The notes under the pieces were generated by a model. It was not told the origin of the DNA, did not search any database, and worked only from the letters and a program-made list of their open reading frames with translations. A DNA stretch of 64,000 nucleotides. Origin: Candidatus Epulonipiscium viviparus (GTDB lineage Bacteria; Bacillota; Clostridia; Lachnospirales; Cellulosilyticaceae). Position 1 is the first letter of the stretch. Each line of letters opens with the position of its first letter. Shown one piece after another: positions 16,410 through 24,935 of the stretch. Position numbers and translations under genes: made by a program. Location of the stretch: NCBI RefSeq assembly GCF_030708075.1, contig NZ_CP117982.1, forward strand, positions 3,154,672 to 3,218,671, in the 5' to 3' direction.

Positions 16410-18590
16410 ATGAAATTATTTAAGAAAATGACTATTGCGATTTGCTCAGTTATGGCAGTTGCCAGTTTTCAAGTTTCTGTAATGGCAGCGTCTGATGCTA
16501 TCATCGATAGAGAGGATATGATAATAGGAAGCACCCTAGGCTACAAAATGGTTGCTGGAGAAGCCGTAAAAGATGACTTCAACATATTTATAAACACAAC
16601 TGTTCCATACAAAAATGAACAATTTCTAATTAGGGGAACAGACATAGCTTTTAATAAATCTCTATATGATAAAGACATAACACCAGATGGAACAGAAACT
16701 GTAGTTGCTAAATATTTGACGGATACGACCATACGAGTTGGCGTTACAAATATTTCTAGCGATAAAATGTTTATGGTTCCGTTATATCTAGAAGTGGTAG
16801 GTGAAAATCCCAGTGTAGAAATAGTTGGAAACGGTGGAATTAGCTCTCAAATTATTAATCTTTCGGAAGCTGCGGTCTCCGATCAAAATATAAAAATTGA
16901 ATTTGGTAAAACTCGAAATATACCTATAGAAGGCGAGGGGTTTCTTGGAGAAGTTGCGATAGAAGAAGTTATTCCCGGAGCGTTAAAATCTCCAACAACA
17001 GTAATGCTAACTCTCGAAACCAACTCGGGGCTTGTTTTTGACACTCTAGTTGGGCACAAAATTAAGCTCGAGGGTAGCGCCGGGCTTGCAGGCACAGAAA
17101 CTTGGGCAACAGTTACTGCAGTTACTGCAAATGACCAGCAATTAATACTCGAGTTGCCAAGCTTAGACGATAATAATATCAAGGGAAATATCAATATTAT
17201 CGATTTACCTGTTAAACCAGAAAATCGAAAAGTAGGTGTTATCTGCGAGCAAGTATATCTTAACGTTTCTGCCAACGATGTTACAAAACGTGGTGTAGTT
17301 TCTGACGTCGTTCCATATGATATACATTTATCTTCAGATCACCTCCAAACTTTTGTTGCAGGTGGAAAATCCGAAACAATCGAATTTGCTATCACAGAAA
17401 ATGTTTCGGGATCGTTAGATAACGACTTAGATTTATTTATCTCAACAACCGGTGCGCAAATCATTAATTTCGAAGAACAAACTATAGATGGAATTAATTT
17501 TAAGGCCATAAAAGATTACAAAGGCAAAATTGTTGAGATTATCGGAAAGATGACTCCAGAATTTGATGAATCAATTTCAAACGATATCCACATCAACTTG
17601 GAATTAATAGCTGGGGTAAACGATCGCGGCGATGTTACGGTGGCTGTAGAATGCCGAAACTTTGCAGAAGACCTCTCCGTTCCTGTAGGCAAAATTGAAA
17701 ATACGGTAAATGTTACCAAAAAGACTGCCAACTTAAAAATTGGTCTAAAAGATCAGATAGCCGGGGAGATCGTTATTGCCGAAAGTAAAGCCAATGTATT
17801 AGAAAAGTATGAACAGATTATTGTAGAGATCGCTGAGGCCGAAGAAAATGATATCAGAATTAAAGATGCTCATGTTTATGCAACGAATGGCATCGAAGTT
17901 AAGTCCGAAATTATGGGCGATTATATTGTAATTGATATCACAAGGCAATCGGCTGCACCCGGAAAAGTGGTGATTTCAGATCTCGAATTTACAGTAGGCC
18001 AAGATGCTCCATACGGTTCATATGATATCAAAGTGAGTGGCAGTGCCATTTCGGGTAAAAATGCAACGCTAAATCCAGCAAACTTTAAGGCTTCAACACA
18101 AGACCCTATAGTGGTAAAAAACTTTGCAGTACTCAGTCAAAATCTTATCAAGCCCGAAATTCGAGAGGTTGTTAAGGAAGTTCCTGTAAAAGTAGAGGTG
18201 GTTAAGGAAGTGATCAAAGAAGTTCCGGTAGAAGTAGAAGTCGAGAAGAAGGTAATCGTTCCTATTATCGATTTATATACCGAGTCAGTAACTAGGGGCA
18301 ACATTGCAAGAGACCTCACTGCAACACCGGTTAAAACTGCAAACGGCAACTTGATGCTTGCTGTTCGCGACATTGCGACGGTATTTGGATTAGACGAAAG
18401 CCAGGTTGTCTTCGTAGGTAAAAAAACCATCGTCAACGATGCGATAGAGATCGAGCAAGGCAGCGATGTTTTAAATATTGCCGGGCTCAAATTAAAAATG
18501 ACCGATAAAGTTGCCAATATCGGTGGTCGTGCGTATGTACCGATTGAATATATGGCACTTGCTTTAGGCTCTCCAATCAAAATTAAATAA
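16410..18590 (+). CDS. Secreted protein with C-terminal copper-amine-oxidase-N-like domain
   Basis: A signal peptide (residues 1-26, ending VMAAS) shows export. The large middle part (about 30-580) is beta-rich, with repeating acidic segments that resemble cohesin-like or adhesin-like modules; I do not recognise a specific family. Residues ~590-620 form a VKEVPVKVEV-type linker of repeated Val/Glu/Lys/Pro units. The last ~105 residues match the copper-amine-oxidase N-terminal-like domain (NLMLAVRDIATVFGLDESQV, then GRAYVPIEYMALALG), which in Clostridia is a common cell-surface module and not an oxidase. A cell-wall or surface role is likely. The gene is monocistronic with its own promoter and strong terminator. 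Confidence 0.85.
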   Translation: MKLFKKMTIAICSVMAVASFQVSVMAASDAIIDREDMIIGSTLGYKMVAGEAVKDDFNIFINTTVPYKNEQFLIRGTDIAFNKSLYDKDITPDGTETVVAKYLTDTTIRVGVTNISSDKMFMVPLYLEVVGENPSVEIVGNGGISSQIINLSEAAVSDQNIKIEFGKTRNIPIEGEGFLGEVAIEEVIPGALKSPTTVMLTLETNSGLVFDTLVGHKIKLEGSAGLAGTETWATVTAVTANDQQLILELPSLDDNNIKGNINIIDLPVKPENRKVGVICEQVYLNVSANDVTKRGVVSDVVPYDIHLSSDHLQTFVAGGKSETIEFAITENVSGSLDNDLDLFISTTGAQIINFEEQTIDGINFKAIKDYKGKIVEIIGKMTPEFDESISNDIHINLELIAGVNDRGDVTVAVECRNFAEDLSVPVGKIENTVNVTKKTANLKIGLKDQIAGEIVIAESKANVLEKYEQIIVEIAEAEENDIRIKDAHVYATNGIEVKSEIMGDYIVIDITRQSAAPGKVVISDLEFTVGQDAPYGSYDIKVSGSAISGKNATLNPANFKASTQDPIVVKNFAVLSQNLIKPEIREVVKEVPVKVEVVKEVIKEVPVEVEVEKKVIVPIIDLYTESVTRGNIARDLTATPVKTANGNLMLAVRDIATVFGLDESQVVFVGKKTIVNDAIEIEQGSDVLNIAGLKLKMTDKVANIGGRAYVPIEYMALALGSPIKIK

Positions 18591-18594
18591 ATTG

Positions 18595-18652
18595 GCTCTA
18601 GCATATACGAGGGGCACCATCGCGGTGATTGTATATGCTGGAGCTTTTTTTT
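18595..18652 (+). terminator. Strong rho-independent terminator
   Basis: Arms GCTCTAGCATATAC (18595-18608) and GTATATGCTGGAGC (18631-18644) enclose an inner CACC/GGTG stem and are followed by a run of T. It ends the gene of the secreted copper-amine-oxidase-N-like protein. Confidence 0.93.
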
Positions 18653-18766
18653 GCATAGGTTTGATACATATTTTGAGATTTCCAGTTTAGAAGTTAAGAA
18701 ACTGCTCATAATATAACATGAGCAATATCAAAAATTCCAAAAAACATATGTGAAAGGATTATTAAT

Positions 18767-21670
18767 ATGAAAACACTATTTAACGATAACTGGTTTTTTT
18801 CAAGAAGTGATGACCCGATGGCAAAGGAACTAACTTTCAACCCTGCAGGCTTCACGCGTGTACGAATTCCTCATGATTGGAGCGTAGATTCACCTTTTGA
18901 AAAAGAGGCTATTGCAGGAGTTCGCTCTGGATATCTACAAACGGGGGTCGGCTGGTATCGCAAGCTTTTTGCTGTGACAAATGAAATGCTAGCGGGCAGA
19001 GTCGAAATACTATTTGATGGAATTTTTATGGATAGCAGTGTTTATATCAACGGCAAGCTTGTCGGAAACCGCCCATATGGATATATCAGTTTCTTCTATG
19101 ATATTACAGAATTTTTGGTAGAGGGGAACAATTTGATTGCTATAAGAGTGGATTGTTCCAAAGAAGGCCAAACCCGCTGGTACAATGGCTCTGGTATATA
19201 TCGCAACGTCTGGTTTATAAATACAAAAAGCGTTTATATCCCAACCTGGGCCGCCACGGTTACTACTAAGGTTAATAATAATATTGCAACTATCAATTAT
19301 TCTCTCAAAATTGCTAACAAAAATGACGAACCTGCGGCCGTGGTTGCAAGCACCTATATCTATTGCCAAGGTAATGTTTTACTAAATGAGCGCCACAACG
19401 TTATAGTTGACAAGGAAACTACGATCAATCTAACCTTCGATATTGCAGATCCTCTTCTTTGGAGCGCTGATGACCCCAATTTGTATCAGCTAGAAACCAG
19501 GCTTATGCTAAACGGAACCGACATCATCGATAGCTTAAAAACTCCGTTCGGAATACGCACTATTGAATACAAATCAAATGAGGGAATGTTTATAAACGGT
19601 ATCCACACCAATCTCAAAGGCGTGTGCTTGCACCATGATGGTGGCGTCGTGGGAGCTGCAGTTCCAGATAGTATCAACCGCAAACGCATTATGCTACTAA
19701 AAGAGATGGGCTGCAATGCGATTCGAACGGCACATAATCCTTTTGCACCAGAATTTTATGAAATTTGCGATGAAGTTGGAATGATGGTAATGGACGAAAT
19801 TTTTGATGGCTGGGAAACATCCAAAGTTCCAAACGACTATGGGCTATATTTTGATCAGTGGTATGAGCGCGATGTTACAGATTTTATAACACGTGATAAA
19901 AACCATCCTTGCGTCGTGATGTGGTCCATTGGCAATGAGATGCTTAAGGTTAACTCGGCAACAACGCAAAAATTGCTAAATCTCGTTCATAAACTAGATC
20001 CTACACGCAAAGTCACTGCAGGCGTAAATGGCGTGGGGGCCGATCGTGAAAAATGCCGCATGATGACCGACATTGCCGGCTTCAACGACGGCGGAGGTGC
20101 TTGCTTTATATATGAGCAAAAGCATTTAGAAAGACCCGACCAACTGTTTGTTGCAACAGAAGCGCCTCATACGGGACAAACCAGGGGATTCTACCGCACT
20201 CAAACCTGGTGGAGAGATAAAAATCAGCCGCGCATCGAGATCCCAAATTTAACAGATGAGGAAATCTTCTTTGACGGACGCCCAGGTTACCAATCTTCAT
20301 ATGACAATAGCGGGGTTCGTGTATGCGTGCGTGATAGCTGGTCATACGTCGAAAAGATGCCATATCTAATCGGTGAATTTCGATGGGCAGGCATTGACTA
20401 TTACGGCGAGAGCGAGTGGCCAAAACGCAAGAGTGAGTCCGGAGTAATCGATACAGCAAATTTTCCAAAGGATCACTATTATCTATACCAAAGCATGTGG
20501 CGCGACGCTACAGAACACCCAATGATTCATCTGCTACCGCATTGGACGCATCCCGAAATTACTGAAGGAACGATCATACCAGTCTGGGTATATACAAACT
20601 GCGACTCGGCAGAGCTAATTTTAAACGACATCAGCCTAGGCAAATGTGAAAAAGGCACCGCCAAACATCTGCAGTGGGACGTGCCATACCAGCCAGGAAC
20701 TATCACGGCAATAGCGTATCGCAATAACGAAAAGGTTGCCCAAAAAAGCTACTCAACTGCTGCCGCACCAGCAGGATTTGAATTGGATAGCGACATTATA
20801 GAAGTTGACATTAATGGGATCAACACAGTTCAAGTGGATGTTACAGCTCTCGATGCCGCCGGAATTTCCGTCCCTTATGCAGAAAACAATCTATATTTTT
20901 ATCTGGAAGGTGACGCAGAGTTTGTTGGTACAGAAAATGGAGACCCGTTAGATCATACTCTTTTAACATCGCATACTCGCAGATTATTTTACGGCTTGGC
21001 TGCAGCGACCATACGACCTTGGAGCGAATACAAGCTCACCGTGGCGGGTATCATGGGCAACCGTATATTTAAAGATACAACGACTGCAACAATCGAGGCA
21101 ATAGTTATAGATGAGCTAGATGACACTACAACTGCTAGACTAAAAATTTATTATACAACCAACGGTGACGAAGCGAATTTCAATTCAATAGTATACGATG
21201 GCCCTATCGAAATTTCGGAGACAACAATGATCAACGCCGCGTTCTACAAGAAAAATAAATTGCTATTTAGATTAAACGAACTATTTGTAAAAGGTGAGCG
21301 AATTCCTTATATCGATACGGCTCACACTAACAAAACTCCCGTTGGAGATATACCAGATGGGCCATTCGATAAAGAAGCAGTGGGAGTTTGGAGCTACGAG
21401 AGTGGCATAGACTATGAATTTTTGCCAGATGGAACAGTTGTGTTGCTAGTAGATAAGGATAACAAACAGTTGGTGGGGCATTGGTGGTACAATTACCCAA
21501 CCGATATGTTCGAAATCGAGGACTATGCAGGAACTGGAGAAATTTGGTATCTAACTGGTGCAAAAGAGAAACTTGAGCTTACATCCCAAAAAGCTGATAA
21601 ACTAAAAATGGGTAATAAAGCTAAAGGAATTCGTATGCCTGATCAAGAAGTAATTTTGACTAAAAAATAA
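18767..21670 (+). CDS. GH2 beta-galactosidase-type glycoside hydrolase
   Basis: It is a retaining exo-glycosidase that removes a beta-linked sugar, most likely galactose. The GH2 sugar-binding domain comes first (IPHDWSVDSPF, GVGWYRKLF), then the immunoglobulin-like domain and the TIM barrel. The barrel has acid/base Glu391 in VMWSIGNEML and nucleophile Glu537 in YLIGEFRWAGIDYYGES. After it come a DUF4982-like module (TNCDSAELILNDISLGK) and, near residues 780-830, a chitobiase-C-type segment (IYYTTNGDEANFNS). There is no signal peptide. The 967 residues match large Bacteroidota/Bacillota GH2 enzymes. It leads an operon with a SASA esterase and an isoaspartyl dipeptidase. Confidence 0.92.
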   Translation: MKTLFNDNWFFSRSDDPMAKELTFNPAGFTRVRIPHDWSVDSPFEKEAIAGVRSGYLQTGVGWYRKLFAVTNEMLAGRVEILFDGIFMDSSVYINGKLVGNRPYGYISFFYDITEFLVEGNNLIAIRVDCSKEGQTRWYNGSGIYRNVWFINTKSVYIPTWAATVTTKVNNNIATINYSLKIANKNDEPAAVVASTYIYCQGNVLLNERHNVIVDKETTINLTFDIADPLLWSADDPNLYQLETRLMLNGTDIIDSLKTPFGIRTIEYKSNEGMFINGIHTNLKGVCLHHDGGVVGAAVPDSINRKRIMLLKEMGCNAIRTAHNPFAPEFYEICDEVGMMVMDEIFDGWETSKVPNDYGLYFDQWYERDVTDFITRDKNHPCVVMWSIGNEMLKVNSATTQKLLNLVHKLDPTRKVTAGVNGVGADREKCRMMTDIAGFNDGGGACFIYEQKHLERPDQLFVATEAPHTGQTRGFYRTQTWWRDKNQPRIEIPNLTDEEIFFDGRPGYQSSYDNSGVRVCVRDSWSYVEKMPYLIGEFRWAGIDYYGESEWPKRKSESGVIDTANFPKDHYYLYQSMWRDATEHPMIHLLPHWTHPEITEGTIIPVWVYTNCDSAELILNDISLGKCEKGTAKHLQWDVPYQPGTITAIAYRNNEKVAQKSYSTAAAPAGFELDSDIIEVDINGINTVQVDVTALDAAGISVPYAENNLYFYLEGDAEFVGTENGDPLDHTLLTSHTRRLFYGLAAATIRPWSEYKLTVAGIMGNRIFKDTTTATIEAIVIDELDDTTTARLKIYYTTNGDEANFNSIVYDGPIEISETTMINAAFYKKNKLLFRLNELFVKGERIPYIDTAHTNKTPVGDIPDGPFDKEAVGVWSYESGIDYEFLPDGTVVLLVDKDNKQLVGHWWYNYPTDMFEIEDYAGTGEIWYLTGAKEKLELTSQKADKLKMGNKAKGIRMPDQEVILTKK

Positions 21671-21719
21671 GCTATATCTGCTGCTAGACTTGCTGCCACA
21701 TTAGAAAAGAGGAATAATT

Positions 21720-22460
21720 ATGTTGATAGATTTTAGTAAAAAGAAATTTGATATAATCATTGCCGCAGGACAGTCCAATTGTGAAGGTGCAGGCATCGGA
21801 GACGTTGAAGATCCTTATGCTCCAAAAAATAACGTTTGGTCGATGAACGATTTTGTAATTGCCAAGGCCACAGAGCGCATTAAAGGAAATACGCTTAGAG
21901 GAAGATTTGTATTACACTTTGCAGACGAATATTTGAATGCCGGTTTGTTAGATGCAGATAGAGAGATTCTTATAATCAGCGCGGCTCAAGGTGGCACCGG
22001 ATTTGCCACACACGAGTGGAATCGTGGCGATGCATTAGCGGTTAGAATGTTGGAGATGACCAAAACAGCTCTTGAACTAAATACCGAAAATAAAATCGTT
22101 GCCTTCTTGTGGCATCAAGGGGAGCGAGAAGTTTCTCATAATATGACTGCCGAAGCGCATCTGAACAATGTACGGATACTTTTAGGCGATTTGCAAGCAG
22201 CCTTTGGGAAAAATTTTCCTATGATAACTGCAGATTTGGTGCCTATATGGAAAGCCGAAAAAGGCGAGTTAGCTACAAAAATTTCTGATGCTACTAGGCA
22301 AGCTTTTGCGGAGGTGGGCGGAAGTTTTGTCGATACAGATGGCCTCACATCTAATTTTGAGGAGGTTGCGGGTTCGCATGAAAAAATTCACTTTTCACGA
22401 AAAGCTGTCAAGGAGTTGGGGCAACGCTACTTTGCGGCATACAATAATAAGAGGGAATAA
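21720..22460 (+). CDS. SGNH/SASA-family carbohydrate esterase
   Basis: The 246-residue protein has the sialate-O-acetylesterase-like (SASA, CE6-type) arrangement: IIAAGQSNCEGAG with catalytic Ser near residue 19, AAQGGTGFATHEW with the oxyanion Gly, FLWHQGERE (Gln/Gly block) and a C-terminal HFSRKAVKELGQRY that supplies the catalytic His. Such enzymes remove acetyl groups from sugars. No signal peptide is visible, so it probably acts on imported oligosaccharides. It lies 49 nt downstream of the GH2 gene and 3 nt upstream of the dipeptidase gene, all on the plus strand. Deacetylating a galactose-containing oligosaccharide is inferred. Confidence 0.87.
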   Translation: MLIDFSKKKFDIIIAAGQSNCEGAGIGDVEDPYAPKNNVWSMNDFVIAKATERIKGNTLRGRFVLHFADEYLNAGLLDADREILIISAAQGGTGFATHEWNRGDALAVRMLEMTKTALELNTENKIVAFLWHQGEREVSHNMTAEAHLNNVRILLGDLQAAFGKNFPMITADLVPIWKAEKGELATKISDATRQAFAEVGGSFVDTDGLTSNFEEVAGSHEKIHFSRKAVKELGQRYFAAYNNKRE

Positions 22461-22463
22461 ACT

Positions 22464-23618
22464 ATGACTATAATTAAAAATGCTATTGTATATGATCCCT
22501 ATCTCCTGGGAGTGAAAGATATATTAATTGAGGGCGATAAAATTATTGCTATTGCCAACGACATTTTTGTAAACTCGAATGCACTTCAGGTCGAAGTCAT
22601 TGATGCAGCAGGAAAAATTGTGTTGCCAGGATATATCGATCAACACGTCCATGTTATTGGCGGCGGAGGAGAAGCGGGATTTAAGAGCCGTACTCCAGAA
22701 GTGGTTTTATCTGATATTGTAAAGGCCGGAGTTACTACAGTTATCGGAGTTTTGGGAACCGATGCGACAACTAGATCTCTCGAGAGTTTGCTGGCAAAAG
22801 TGCGTGCTCTAGATGAAGAGGGAGTTTCGGCGTATATGCTAACGGGTGCGTACGAAGTGCCGATCCCAACCCTATTTGCAGATGCAAGGCGCGACATTAT
22901 TTTAATCGATAAAATCTTGGGCGTTGGCGAAGTTGCGATATCAGACCATCGCTCATCGCTAGCCACTTTCGATGAAATCAAGCGAATTGTAACACAAGCT
23001 CGAGTCGGCGGAATGCTCTCTGGAAAGGCTGGAGTGATTCAGTTTCATGTCGGTGATGGCAACAGCAAACTTTCTATGCTATTCGATATAATCGATCAAA
23101 CCGAAGTGCCTGCATGCCATTTAATTCCAACGCATGTCAATAGATCTAAGGCGCTTTTAACATCGGCTATGGACTTTGCCAAAAAGGGTGGGTATATCGA
23201 TATCACTTCCTGCATGGGGTCTGCCGATATGTCCGCATCGAAAGCAATACGAATGTGTTCCGACTATGGCGTTCCAATATCTCAAATTACAATGAGCTCC
23301 GATGGAAACGGAAGCCAAACCAAATACGATGCGTTGGGCAAAGTGACAGGGCTAACCTCCGCTAGTATGGCGACGCTTCATGCGGCGGTCAAAGCTGCCA
23401 TAACCAAAGAGAAGGTACCAGCCGAAGATGTGTTTGCGATAGTGACTAAAAACGTTGCAAAGGCGAATGGACTGTGGCCTCACAAAGGTGCCATTGCTAT
23501 TGGAAGCGATGCCGATTTGCTTTTTTTAACTGCAGCATATGATATTTGCGATCTGATGGCAAAAGGAAAGTTTATGATTCGGGATAAAAAATTATTGACT
23601 AAGGGAACTTTTGAGTAA
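22464..23618 (+). CDS. iadA: Beta-aspartyl-peptidase (isoaspartyl dipeptidase)
   Basis: IadA is a cytoplasmic binuclear zinc amidohydrolase that cleaves isoaspartyl dipeptides from damaged proteins. The N-terminal beta domain ends with LPGYIDQHVHVIGGGGEAGF, whose HxH binds metal. SDHRSS, QFHVGDG and IPTHVNRS supply further metal ligands and SSDGNGSQ the catalytic Asp. The 384 residues match the family. The start has GAGGGA upstream, only 3 nt after the esterase stop. Its operon with a glycosidase and an esterase is unusual; use of a glycopeptide, or simple co-transcription, could explain it. The function is firm; the reason for the context is not known. Confidence 0.92.
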   Translation: MTIIKNAIVYDPYLLGVKDILIEGDKIIAIANDIFVNSNALQVEVIDAAGKIVLPGYIDQHVHVIGGGGEAGFKSRTPEVVLSDIVKAGVTTVIGVLGTDATTRSLESLLAKVRALDEEGVSAYMLTGAYEVPIPTLFADARRDIILIDKILGVGEVAISDHRSSLATFDEIKRIVTQARVGGMLSGKAGVIQFHVGDGNSKLSMLFDIIDQTEVPACHLIPTHVNRSKALLTSAMDFAKKGGYIDITSCMGSADMSASKAIRMCSDYGVPISQITMSSDGNGSQTKYDALGKVTGLTSASMATLHAAVKAAITKEKVPAEDVFAIVTKNVAKANGLWPHKGAIAIGSDADLLFLTAAYDICDLMAKGKFMIRDKKLLTKGTFE

Positions 23619-23626
23619 ACAAAAAA

Positions 23627-23653
23627 AGACACGACTGAATTTTTGCCGTGTCT
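23627..23653 (-). terminator. Terminator between converging iadA and PFK genes
   Basis: Arms AGACACG (23627-23633) and CGTGTCT (23647-23653) form a hairpin. On the minus strand the stem is followed by a T7 run, so it serves the PFK gene. It may also end iadA transcripts. Confidence 0.8.
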
Positions 23654-23663
23654 AAACTTTAAT

Positions 23664-24842
23664 TTAGATTTTTTCTTTTCGAGCACCCAAGTTGAAGTCT
23701 GCAAATTCGACCAGATCACCACCAATTAACGGTTTGGCCCATTCTACAAACGCCGTAGTTACATCGTTACCACGCGCGTTGATAAATTCTGCTGGTACAA
23801 TTTTTTCGCCCATCATCACTTCGCTAATAGGAATTAAAATTGTTTCGGATTTATACGGGTCTGTAGAAATGCGCTTAAAGCCAACCATCATTCCTGTTTG
23901 ACCTTCCAACACAGCTCTCAATGCTGCTCTTCCAGCATCCACCGCTTCTGAAACATCTGTAGTAGACTGATTTACAACCGATGCGCGTCCCGTAATGCCA
24001 GGCTTTTCGCTTCGAGCTTTGATGCCCAGCTCTTTGATTACCAGATTGGCAAGGTGCGTTCCAACGTCTCCGGTGTATACGGCGCGTTCTGTTCTAAAGA
24101 CCAGTGGGGCAACTGGTTCGCCCGCTTCATTTGTCAGGCCTTCGCTAACTGCAACTACAACGCCACCATATTGCTCATGTAATCGTTCTACATCTTCCAA
24201 AAATTCTTTCTCATTAAATGGTCGCTCTGGCAGATATATTAAATGTGGCGCATCTCCAGGTTTGCGTCTCGCCAGGGCTGCTGCTGCCGTGATCCATCCT
24301 GCGTTTCGGCCCATCGATTCGACCACACTCACGTGGATAGGCATAGACTTAACATCTTCTCCAATGTCCTTAACTGTCTGAGCAATAAATCGCGCGGCAC
24401 TGCCATATCCTGGCGAGTGATCAGTTACAAATATATCGTTATCAATTGTCTTCGGAATTCCAATAACTCCTATTCCTTTGTCCTTTGCCACTTCGTAAAT
24501 CTTTCCGCAAGTGTCCATAGAGCCGTTTCCGCCATTAAATAAGACCCATCTAATATCGTATTTGTCAAATATTTCTAACATTTTAGCGTATTCTTTTTCA
24601 TACAGAGGAAATCGTGATGTACCCAACGCAGATGCGGGGGTGTGAAGCAATTTTTCGATCTCAGCTTCAGGAATCTCTTTTAAATCTATAAAGTTTTCGG
24701 TTAAGATGCCACTACTTCCGCCAACTGCTCCATAAACCTTATCAATTTCTGGATATTTTTTTGCCTCTGTAATTACACCATAAAGAGATGCGTTGATTAC
24801 AGAAGTGGGGCCACCGCCATGTGCTATTAATAAATTTGCCAA
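23664..24842 (-). CDS. 6-phosphofructokinase, PPi/ATP type (second PFK)
   Basis: It phosphorylates fructose-6-phosphate, using ATP or pyrophosphate. The N-terminal nucleotide loop (LIAHGGGPTSVINASL), FNGGNGSMDTC near residues 104-113, PKTIDND with Lys131, and SMGRNAGWITAAAALA place it in the long PFK group related to PPi-dependent enzymes. The Asp normally found at the first donor-specificity position is Asn106, followed by Gly107; Lys131 is a PPi-type feature and Gly107 an ATP-type feature. The start is TTG at 24842, 7 nt after AGGGAGG; a longer frame upstream has no ribosome site. This gives 392 residues. A classical pfkA lies at 33014-34000. Confidence 0.88.
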   Translation of the reverse strand: MANLLIAHGGGPTSVINASLYGVITEAKKYPEIDKVYGAVGGSSGILTENFIDLKEIPEAEIEKLLHTPASALGTSRFPLYEKEYAKMLEIFDKYDIRWVLFNGGNGSMDTCGKIYEVAKDKGIGVIGIPKTIDNDIFVTDHSPGYGSAARFIAQTVKDIGEDVKSMPIHVSVVESMGRNAGWITAAAALARRKPGDAPHLIYLPERPFNEKEFLEDVERLHEQYGGVVVAVSEGLTNEAGEPVAPLVFRTERAVYTGDVGTHLANLVIKELGIKARSEKPGITGRASVVNQSTTDVSEAVDAGRAALRAVLEGQTGMMVGFKRISTDPYKSETILIPISEVMMGEKIVPAEFINARGNDVTTAFVEWAKPLIGGDLVEFADFNLGARKEKI

Positions 24843-24935
24843 AGTAAAAACCTCCCTAAAATTTGATAGATTTATCATAGCAAAACTGGCTGTAATTTTC
24901 AAGGGCTAGTATGAAACGATACCCAAAATCGATGC

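Noticed and set aside
16410-18590. Copper amine oxidase enzyme
   Set aside because: Only the small N-terminal-type domain is present; the catalytic oxidase domain is absent.
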